Origin: Boswellia sacra
Lineage: Eukaryota > Streptophyta > Magnoliopsida > Sapindales > Burseraceae
DNA length: 64,000 nucleotides
Assembly (NCBI GenBank): GCA_013180625.2
Contig: SNVD02013728.1
Location: forward strand, 310,001-374,000
Direction of reading: 5' to 3'
Positions 55,265 to 64,000 of the stretch are shown one piece after another. The notes below the pieces were generated by a model. The model ran no database searches. It was not told where the DNA came from and worked only from the letters and a program-made list of their open reading frames with translations. A program made the translations under genes and the position numbers. How positions within the stretch are numbered: position 1 is the first letter of the stretch; each line of letters starts with the position of its first letter.

Positions 55265-55940
55265 TTGATTCTTTCTTTGGCATGCAGCTTCTTTCCTCAA
55301 TATTTATTTTGATTTTGACAGGGAGCTTGGTGCGAAAATTCACTATAGCTTTCATCATGTCACTTTCATATATATTTTGTTTCTCACTCTCATTAAAAGA
55401 AGTTATCACGAACACTTTTTCTGTACGCCTAGAAATCAGTCTGTTTTTATGACTGGATTAGTAGTTTATTTTATGTTATTTAAGGCTCTATTTAAGTTTA
55501 TATATTAGTGTCGAGTTTTTATTTTGAACTGAGATGGAAGTTAGACTGTTTATATATTAATGTCTGGGTTTTTATTTTGAGCTGAGATGAAAGTTAAACT
55601 TTGGTGAAATATTTAATTTGTGTAAGTTTCATTTTTATTTATTATCAGCTCATGAAATAACAGCTGATCGATATCTTAATTAAAACCTCAATTTGCTTGA
55701 GGAATTCAACTAATTCAGGTTAGTTAGTTCCTTCTAGAGTTAATATACATAATGTCAAATGTAAGAATAAAGATCTAGAGGAATTTGTCTTGGAAAGATT
55801 AAGATGACAACGTTCCGATTGGATAAAATTAATTCAGAAGTCAAGGTTTATGTCACTAAATTAAAGACAAATGTTTTCCAAAAATAAGTAATAAGCCCTT
55901 GTTATATAGTTTGTCTAGAGTGGACAACATCATTTAATTC
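55265..55940. other. Upstream region of UGT-E
   Basis: Paralogous to the upstream regions of UGT-C and UGT-D. Includes a local duplication (TTTATATATTA.TGTC.G-type near 55498 and 55550). No gene. Confidence 0.6.
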
Positions 55941-56756
55941 GTGTAAGAGTCTATTTGGGATTGCTGTGCTGTGAAAAAGTACCTAAGAAAAAATATTTAT
56001 TGTTATCTGTGTTGTCTCAAAAAGTTGCAAGATGTTTGGCAGCATCACTCTTCAAATTTTTGTGCTGCCAAAAATTTGTGCATCTGTGTTTGGTAAACTT
56101 TATTTCAAAAACTAATTTTTAGTAAGAATACAAAATTATACATAAATATTTTTAAAAAATTATGAAATTTTAATTTTGATTTAAAATTTCATATTAAAAA
56201 TAAATAACAAATTATTATAAAAATAAAATAAATATAAATATATATTTATGAATTTAAAATAATAAAATAAACTAAAATTGGAAATACAATCATTGAGCAT
56301 CAGCCACTACTCACTGTCGATTGCCGTTTAAGTATTGCATCGATGACACCACCCTCTCCATTGTGTTCGACGGTGAATGATCTAAATGGATCTAGTATAG
56401 TTTCCGACATTTAAGTTGGAAAAAATGAGGATCTTATCGTTAAAATTTCAGATGCCAAAACTTTAACCTTCCGATCCGGTTATTTCCATTTGTGAATGAT
56501 CAAACCAACAATGGATCTTTATATATCAACTTTCGACGAGTCTTCCGGTGGTACCGATGACACTCCATGCATTGGTGAATAGCGAATGGCGGTCGGGAAC
56601 GACGGACTGGTGCTGGGAACTACGACTGCTCTGGTGTCTCTTTTTAATTTTTTTTTAAATCACATTTCTAAGAATTATTTTTTAAATTAATTTTTGATGA
56701 ATTTAATTTTATAATTTTTTAAATATATTTATAATTTTTTTAAGAAAAATTATAGA
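55941..56756. mobile_element. hAT-like MITE, partial
   Basis: Starts AGAGTCTATTTGGGATTGCTGTGCTG, the terminus style of a common plant hAT-type MITE (motif TTTGGGATTGCTGTG). The remainder is AT-rich with a GC-richer middle. No matching right end; it stops where the Gypsy sequence begins. Confidence 0.4.
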
Positions 56757-59089
56757 TGTGGGTTCTGAGTCTTAGGTACATCGGCCTCCCTAATCTTGAG
56801 TTGATGGTAGCTTGAGCGCAAATCTATTTTAGAGAAAACATTTGCACCTTAAAACTGATCAAACAAATCATCAATACGAGGAAGAGGATACTTGGTTGCG
56901 AATTGTCACCTTGTTCAACTGTCAGCAATCTATGCATAACCACATCGTTCCATCCTTCTTTTTAACAAATAAGACAGGTGTTCCCCATGGTGAAACACTA
57001 GGTTTGATAAACTCCTTATCAACCAACTCTTGCAATTGTACTTTTAACTCATTTAACTCTGCTGGAGCCATTCTGTATGTTCCATGGAAATAAGTGTGGT
57101 GCCCGGAGCTAGGTCGATTGTGAATTCAACCTCCCTATCTGGCGGTAATCTGGGTAAATTTTTTGGAAATACATCTAGAAAATCTTGTACGATAGGAATA
57201 TCTTCTATCTCTGCTTCACCCATTGAAATGTCGATCACATGAGCTAGGTAGGCGGAACACCCCTTTTCAAGTAATCGTTTAACTTCAAGGGCAGATATTA
57301 CGCAAGTAGGAAGGATACATTGATCTCCAAAAAAAAAAAATAAATTCAGATGTTTCAGGTTTTCTAAACACCACCTCCTTTTTGAAGCAATCAATAGATG
57401 CATGATGGGTTGCAAGCCAATCCATTCCCAATATCACATCGAAGTCTGCGATATCTAAAAGAATTAAGTTTGCAAACATATCACCATAAGAACATTTCCT
57501 ACCAAGATAGAACCCCCAATAGGTGTGGCTAATGCTAAAGTACACTCTAACGGTTTCAAATCTCTATCAGCATGCATAGCAAACATACATGAAACAAAGG
57601 AATGTGTAGATCTAGGATCAATCAAAATGTCGGCTTCATGACCAAAAATAGTCAGCGTACCAGTAACCACCTCTGGTGTGGCCTGCGGCTGCTGCTGAGT
57701 CATGGCAAAGACCCGTGCCTGTCGAACTGGCTGACTACCTTGTTGATTGTTACTAGTTCTTAAGGTATTAGTCTGGTTTCTAGCTAAAGAAGTATATGTC
57801 CTTGTTTGAAGCCTCCTAGGTCCCCCATATTTCTGAATAAAGTTGCTACCCTAAGTTAAAGCAAAACATAATTTCTTGATATGCCCTTTCTGACCATAAT
57901 GATAACACCTAGGTTTACCAAATCGACACTCTTCCTTATGAAGCTTGTCACAAGTCTCACATAATGGGTATGGAGTCATTCTAGATTGGTCATCATGTTG
58001 TCTAATCCCTTTTCTACCAACCCACTGATCTTTAGAATTACTTCCCACATATTGTTGCATAGCTCCCTATCCAGAACTCTGTCTTTGCCCATCTATTGAA
58101 CCTGTCTCTAAGTATTTTTATAACTATATATCAGAATCAGCTGAATAACTGTGCCCTCTCTTGCTTGGTCTGTAACTACCACTATCAACTGGCCAACTCT
58201 GATGACGTTTATGGCTTGAATGAGCTCGGTTAGCATCCCCTAAATTTCTCTCAACATTTATAGCAGTTTGAACTAACTTACCAAACTCACCATAACTGTT
58301 GGCAGCAAGTACAACTCTGATTTCTCTATATAATCCTTCTTCAAACTTTTTACACCTTTCCTCCTCATCAGTCACAATAGAAGGAGCAAACTTGGAGAGC
58401 TCTAGAAATTTCTTCTCATACTCCTCAATTGATTTGGACCCTTAAACCAGCCTTAAGAACTCACTACACTTGATATCTTTGTAAATAGCAGGGAAGTAGT
58501 GATCAAAGAACTCTTTTTTGAATATAGGTCAAGTAATAACTTCATATGATGGATAACGACACTGAACTGACTCCCATTAGTGGTATGCTACACCCTCCAG
58601 CAAAAATGTAGCAAAAAGCAACTTCTGCTCATCAGTACACCCCATAACTCCAAAGATATGCTCTAACTTGCTTAACCAAGCCTCTACACTAGGAGGATCA
58701 ACATTACCATCAAAACTTTGACCACCCAACATCCTAACCCGCTCAATAGTGTTCTCTTCCCTAACATGACCTTGATTTTGAGTAATAGTAGCAACAAGTT
58801 GGGCAAGTACATCTACTGGTTGTATAATTATAGGAGGATCATGGTGGTTCCTATTCTCATTCCCTCTCACATTTGACTGTTCTTCATCTCCGCGGTTATG
58901 TTCATTTTCCCCCTCACCTTCAAGTGGTGGTGCAAGATTTGCAGTTTGGTTCAATCCGCCCATGGCGCTAGTGTGAGGCCTCCTTGTATGTTGGCTCATG
59001 ATGATGCCTGCAAAATATAATGCTTCTTTTATCATTACAAAACCATGTATATGAAAACATGAGAGAGTTAACAAAATCTTAAAAACCAT
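56757..59089 (-). pseudogene. Gypsy gag-protease-reverse transcriptase relic
   Basis: Gag N-terminus MSQHTRRPHTSAMGG (from 58998), then VEAWLSKLEHIFGVMGCTDE, KKFEEGLYREIRVVL and ERNLGDANRAHSS in separate frames. The knuckle reads CYHYGQKGHIKKLC, missing the second cysteine. The protease motif reads LIDPRSTHSF where DSGSTHSF is usual. The linker EDIPIVQDFLDVFPKNLPRL precedes reverse transcriptase fragments ([19 protein letters not shown] and, in a shifted frame, the [16 protein letters not shown] region), ending before the catalytic YVDD. Stops and frameshifts throughout. Confidence 0.85.
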
Positions 59090-59104
59090 GCTCTAATACC
59101 AAGT

Positions 59105-61187
59105 TGACATGACCAGCCCTTAGCTAACATGGGCAAATAGTGCCAAAAACTATGCTAAGAAAGTTTAACTTTTTAGAATATGCTACTTTAAGAAAATTTG
59201 GCAGTCTCCCCTATATTTTAGACTAATCTCCTTGCAAAGTACACAAAGTTCAACACTTCCAAAATATTTATATAACTACTAACTTTCTTTTCGGGACCTT
59301 GAGTCCTCTAATAAAACAAAGGTATCCCCAAAACAGTTATTAAGACAAAATATGGCCTCCAACCTCAAATATAATTAATTTACAATTCAAAAAAGTCTAC
59401 AACTAGGATTTTAATACAAGTTTCCTAAAAAACTCATGCATGATGAGTAAGCAAAAGGTTTAGAAGGACACTAAAACAAAATCCTTGATGTATATACAGT
59501 ATCAAAAAAAATACACATATGCAAAAGATCATCAACAATAATAAAACAAAATATCAAAAAGAAGGCTCTCAAAGCATCATCAAGTAGTCAATCGCAAGCA
59601 GCTACTGGCGTACCGACTAAACACTACAATCTATTGGGAGAAATAGGGGCTTAAAAAAAAAGAAATAGAGTGAGTATAACCTCAGTGAGTAGGATAGAGT
59701 CATTAAAATAAATAAAAATTTGCATAATATAAAATACTATATCATATCAACTTAATAATTAAATTTTTGCTTTACTAACATTAATTAGAAAACTACTTAG
59801 AAAAGGTACAAAACGAGGAAGCAAATATTTAAATAATTTCTATGCCTTTCACATAATCTAAATTTTAATATAAAAATCTTGTAAAGCATTTCTACTTGCA
59901 TTCAACATTCAAATCTGATAAATGTATTAAGCTTCTAAATCTTATGAAACCCATTCCACATTTTAATCTCTAAATCATCATAGTTTCACTAATTAAGTAC
60001 CCAACTAATTTGGCTGCTCATGACCTAGCGGGGCTAGGATCGCTCAGGTCAAGATATCACTATACTAATCCTACGCATGCCCAGAGTTGCCCCCAAACGG
60101 CTAAACGCCCAGATCACACAGTCCAAAGCCTCTATGTGTGTCTAAACGGGTCCCAAAGACCTCTTAAGTCTACTATCTGAATGAACTATGTATTAACTTA
60201 GTAAAACATAAAAATCAATTCTTTATTTTAGTGTTGTATCGTTATTTTAAATATAGTTTAGGAAATTTGCTTGACTTTTAAATCTCTAAAATATTAAACA
60301 GTTCTTTCTAATAAACCAAATAGACAAAATTTGGTAACTATAAAGTATACTTCATACAAGAATAAAGGAATATAACTTTAATAAATGTAATAAAGCTTCG
60401 CTAACATGTATAGAAATAGAAATTTATAATTTAAATATTGGTAAGAACATATTTTTCCACTCACAATTTTGTGGATAATTTTGTGGATCCACTTGGGTAG
60501 CAACCGTTTCCTCTATCAGATTCGGATATGGACTAGGAACCGCAGTCTCACCTAAGGGAAAAGACAAGTAAAACTCTTTAATAGCACCAAACCATATATT
60601 TAGACAAAAGCCCCAACTTCTCACTTGTAGGAAACTCGATAAATTAACACAAAAATTGAAAATCCATCATTTGTGCTTTTAAGAGTTAAAAATGGTTAGG
60701 AACTTTAGTAATTTTTAGTAAAAATACATATCTAAGAAGAAAATGCAAAAATTCAAAATAAGGTAAAGATTTGGTAAAATGGGATAAATGGGTATATTCC
60801 AAAATACTCCAAAATACTCACTAATCCTTTTAATTGAATAAGGAAATTTTAAATTCTCATCAAGATACAAGAAAATCAAGCCTAAAAATTGTATGTAAAT
60901 CTGTTTCTCTCTCTAAAAATTTTTCTCAATGTCAATAACTTCTCTTAATGCATATTTATGGGTAGATATGATAATATTTCATTTAATTTAAGTCAAGGTC
61001 AAAGAAATTACCTCAAAAGCTCTTAAAAACTTATAGAAAGGCATAAACTTGTTGCCTGTCCTACCCTTCTCTCTCAGCTCCCCCTTCCACTTCTCTAATT
61101 ATTTCTCATTTAATTGTGAATATAATACAAGAGATAATGAAAGGAAATGGGCTGGGCTGATCTAATGGGGTGGGTTGCTCTATAACA
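59105..61187 (-). repeat. 5' LTR of the Gypsy element (about 2.08 kb)
   Basis: Inferred from TG start (TGTTATAGAGCAACCC on the minus strand, at 61187) and CA end directly before the primer-binding site. There is no second LTR to compare, so the limits are inference. No gene inside. Confidence 0.55.
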
Positions 61188-61319
61188 TTCACGTGGGCCA
61201 AACTTTTATTTAATTTAAATGTGTATGGGCCATTTCATATAAAGTATCTACTGATGAGGTAGGTGAAGTCTCCGAGCAAAGATCAAGGGGTCTGATCTGT
61301 GCATCTAACGTTCGAGTCC

Positions 61320-62444
61320 AATATATATATGTGTGTGTGTATGTGTGCGTGCGTGTGTAAAATATGAATGTGCCTGGTATGTATTTCTCATTGCATGTGT
61401 CGTCTAGCTGCATTTGTCTTTAATATTGCTCGTAATAAGAGGTGAAATCTTGTATTACAGCCCTCCTGTGTATTAAGAATGCAGCGACAATTGGGTGTGT
61501 GAAAGTCTGTTTATGTGACCTGTGGTAGGGCTGGTTGAATGATATTTGGGATCTAAGCTATCGGAAAGAAGTTTTATTTATACGAAATAAAATATTTAAA
61601 TTAAAATAGTTTAAATATATTTAATTCTCAATGGAATTAATTACTGGAAAAGAAGCTATATTTCAATTAGATACGACACAATAAAGCAAAAAATTTGATT
61701 ATGTAGATCTATGAATGAAATAAATAAATTTCGGGGGCTTTTAAAATTACAAGTTAGAAACTAAAGTAAATTTTAGATCGAGGGATTTCAAAATTATCTT
61801 GGAAAAAAAAAAGCAAATTTTCCGGCCATAGGCAACAACTTTAGTTGCCTAAGGTTTCGGCAGTCGATTTCTATACTTGTGTTAAAATTAAGTGCTCCAC
61901 AATTATAATGTTGGATTTTTCTTATAAAGACTTTTGTGACTGTTTTTAATATAGTTACTATTGCGTACATGTAATATTGTTTAATTATTAAATGATAACA
62001 GAAACTCAAAGGATAATATACTGATTAAATTTTATAAATCTTAATATTTTATTGAAAAAACCCAGTTAGATTAATTAAATTGTCACGACATACTAAATTT
62101 TCTTGTCATATATATTTAAGTGATATTCAATTTTTCCATTACAGTTAAGATTAAGAGTTAAGAAAAGAGTTTGGAAAATATTGCTTGTTAATATGGAATG
62201 ATAAATTTTAAATGTGGGATTCATCTCCTTATTTTCTATTGATCCATGCACGTGCGCTTTTTTAAAAAAAGTGAATTTACATACCTTTTTATTGTTTTAC
62301 AGAGTTCTTTCGAAGAAAAATGATATTGTTTGCTGGATCATATTATTGGAGAATATATATAATAAGAGATAAGGATTAAACTGTATATTAGAGAAAGAGA
62401 AGGCATGTAAAATATATTATTCAAGATATATGATTATTTGAGGT
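61320..62444. repeat. Copy 2 of the PGG-gene 3' flank (segmental duplication)
   Basis: Collinear with 16790-17670, same order and orientation (landmarks near 61430-61490, 61658, 62155, 62230 and 62298). It is bounded by the Gypsy LTR on the left and the Copia LTR on the right, so the coding part of this second PGG copy is not visible. A (TG)n-like run is at 61328-61358. Confidence 0.75.
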
Positions 62445-62903
62445 TGTGAAGTGAGATATGAAGTGTGAAGGCATTTTTGCCTTTCACACAATCCCACATT
62501 GGTGGGAAACAATAAGTCAAGGGGGAGGCTAGGCTATATAATAAAGCCTCCTCCTCCCCTTATATTTGTCCCAAGCTTATGTATTAAGCTTTTCTCTTCT
62601 TTCTCCATTGTTATCTCCTCCATTCTAATTGTGAGAGAGATTGTAATATTTTTCTTTATAGTAAAATATTTTCGGTCTTGTCCCGTGGAGGTTTCCTTCA
62701 AATTGAGGGTTTTACTACGTTAAATTTTTGTGTCTTTATTTTCTTTATTGCCTTTAATTTATTTATTGTGGAAGGCTGAGCCACCCAAGTTGTCTATTTT
62801 ATTTATTGTGGAAGACAGTGCCACCCAAATTGTTATTTCTAACATAACAATTTGTTTCTTGTCTTTTATTTGAGTTGCGGTGGGAGTGCTCAATCACCTA
62901 ACA
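62445..62903 (+). repeat. 5' LTR of the Copia element at the right edge
   Basis: TGTGAAGTGAGATATGAAG start, TATA-type CTATATAATAAAGCC near 62533, TTGTCCCGTGGAGGTTTCC near 62677 and CA end CACCTAACA. The sequence TATTTATTGTGGAAG.C.G.GCCACCC is repeated in tandem near 62757 and 62800. Confidence 0.85.
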
Positions 62904-63226
62904 GTGGTATCAAAGTAAGGTTGCGAAGGCAGAGCCAAGGGTTAGGGCAGTGAGTGGTTACTTGTATAGTTATATACATGTCTAGGAAAGCTTTGTCAAA
63001 AAGACGATAAGAGTCTATGGAGACTGGGTTTTATGTGGGACTGCTTGTGAGCCCTCTAGTGTTTCCTGGAAGCTTTCCTGGTGTATATTAAATCATACCG
63101 GTACTTACTACTATTCCTAGTTATTGTTTAGCAGTGGTGTACCTATACGGATACTGTTACTGTTCACATATTCGATACTATTCAAGGGTACTGTTCACAT
63201 ATATGATACTATTCACTGTAAGACAA

Positions 63227-64000
63227 ATGACAATCAAATTTAATATAGAGAAGTTCGATGGAAACAGCTTTGGGCTATGGAAAATAAAAATAAAGGCTAT
63301 CTCGAGAAAAGAAAATTGCCTTGAAGCAATTGATGGAAGACTAAAAAATATGCAAGATGAAAAGAAATGGGAGAAGATAAATGGTGATGCGATGTCAAGT
63401 CTACATCTAGCAGTTGCAGATGAAGTGCTAACAAGTATTCAAGAATTAAACTCTGCAAAGGAGATTTGGGATACGTTGACAAGCCTGTATGAAGCCAAAT
63501 CTCTACACAACAAAATCTTCTTGAAAAGGAAGCTGTACACTCTTCGTATGTCAGAAACCACTCCGGTAATTGAACATATCAACACTTTGAAGACGTTATT
63601 CTCTCAGCTCTCAACCATGGAGCACAACATAGAAGAGAAGGAACGTGCTGGGCTTCTACTTCAGAGTCTACCTGATTCATATGATAATCTCATCCTTAAC
63701 TGGGCAAATGATTCGATGAAGTCATCTCTAGTCTTTAATGATGTTGCGGCTGCTGTCTTAGAAGAAAGCAGGCGTAAAAACAAGGAAGACAGAATAATGA
63801 CTTCTTAACAAGCAAAGGCTTTATCCCCAACAGAGGGAGATTAAGGGAACGTGGTTCCAGTGGGAGTCACAATCAAAACAGAGGAAAGTCTAAAGGAAGG
63901 AAGTTTGTTAAATGTTACCATTGTGGAAAGCAAGGGCACGTGAAAAATTAGTGTTAGCATCTTAAGAAGAATGGAGAGAATTGTGTAGCAAGTACTTCAG
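63227..64000 (+). pseudogene. Copia gag, frameshifted, incomplete at the window edge
   Basis: Starts at the ATG 63227 with MTIKFNIEKFDGNSFGLWKI. The Copia gag core is clear (LADEV-like LAVADEVLTSIQ, AKEIWDTLTSLYEAKSLHNK, LLLQSLPDSYDNL). A stop at 63806-63808 (MTS*) reflects a frame change; the continuing frame carries a Ser/Arg-rich stretch and the knuckle CYHCGKQGHVKN, followed directly by a TAG at about 63949. The stop inside the knuckle means this copy is defective. The lineage resembles Tnt1/Tork. Confidence 0.85.

Larger units (their letters stand above)
56757..61187 (-). mobile_element. Ty3/gypsy retrotransposon, 3'-truncated
   Basis: On the minus strand: a long LTR (61187-59105), a tRNA-Met-type primer-binding site TGGTATTAGAGC (about 59101-59089), gag, knuckle, protease and the first part of reverse transcriptase, stopping at 56757. 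The rest of pol and the 3' LTR are missing. Multiple stops and frameshifts show decay. It interrupts the duplicated PGG segment at 61187. Confidence 0.8.
62445..64000 (+). mobile_element. Copia retrotransposon, 5' end (runs off the window)
   Basis: LTR 62445-62903, primer-binding site TGGTATCAAAGT at 62905, leader, and gag from 63227. The left boundary agrees with the paralogous sequence at 17655, which lacks the element. Confidence 0.85.

Overview
This is a window of plant nuclear DNA, from a eudicot. The evidence is spliced glycosyltransferase genes, AT-rich intergenic DNA, plant-specific families (EAR-motif C2H2 zinc finger, PGG-domain protein, plant CXE carboxylesterase, UGT83A1-like glucosyltransferases) and plant Copia, Gypsy, LINE, MULE and Harbinger elements. 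The protein style suggests a woody rosid such as Citrus, but I cannot prove the species from sequence alone.

Layout. 0.2-1.25 kb: an intact intronless ZAT10/STZ-like repressor gene (minus) with TATA box and W-boxes. 1.25-6.8 kb: AT-rich intergenic DNA. 6.8-10.2 kb: a decayed Mutator-like element (MULE) with an intact GRF zinc-finger ORF. 10.2-14.15 kb: a decayed Sirevirus-type Copia element, including an envelope-like region, interrupted by a 422-bp foldback element. 16.1-17.7 kb: a truncated PGG-domain gene whose 3' flank recurs at 61.3-62.4 kb. 17.86-18.82 kb: an intact CXE carboxylesterase gene (minus).

20.5-55.3 kb: a tandem array of five UGT83A1-like loci, all minus strand, each with two exons. 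B (29.0-30.5 kb) and C (36.2-37.9 kb) read as intact 453- and 449-aa enzymes. A, D and E are broken. A has a complete 5.6-kb Copia element in its intron. D has a 2.66-kb LTR element inside exon 1. E has a 5-bp deletion in exon 2. The spacers share paralogous 5' and 3' flanks, so other insertions can be defined against empty copies of the same site: a full-length LINE (38.6-44.3 kb), a Harbinger-like element immediately after the stop codon of C, a Tourist-like MITE, and a 1.58-kb Pack-MULE with a 9-bp duplication carrying a piece of a chaperonin CCT-eta gene.

55.3-61.2 kb: a hAT-like MITE part and a 3'-truncated Ty3/gypsy element with a long LTR (minus). 62.4-64.0 kb: the LTR and gag of another Copia element, running off the end.

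The main interest is a small glucosyltransferase cluster in birth-and-death evolution, together with three cases of host gene fragments at mobile DNA: CCT-eta in the Pack-MULE, the promoter and first exon of an unrelated host gene inside the LTR element in UGT-D, and an isolated PPR fragment. Another strong signal is a cluster of ten ACGTCA (bZIP-type) motifs in the leader of the young Copia element. I see no CRISPR, rRNA or convincing tRNA gene. All coordinates and identities were read by eye, without alignment software.
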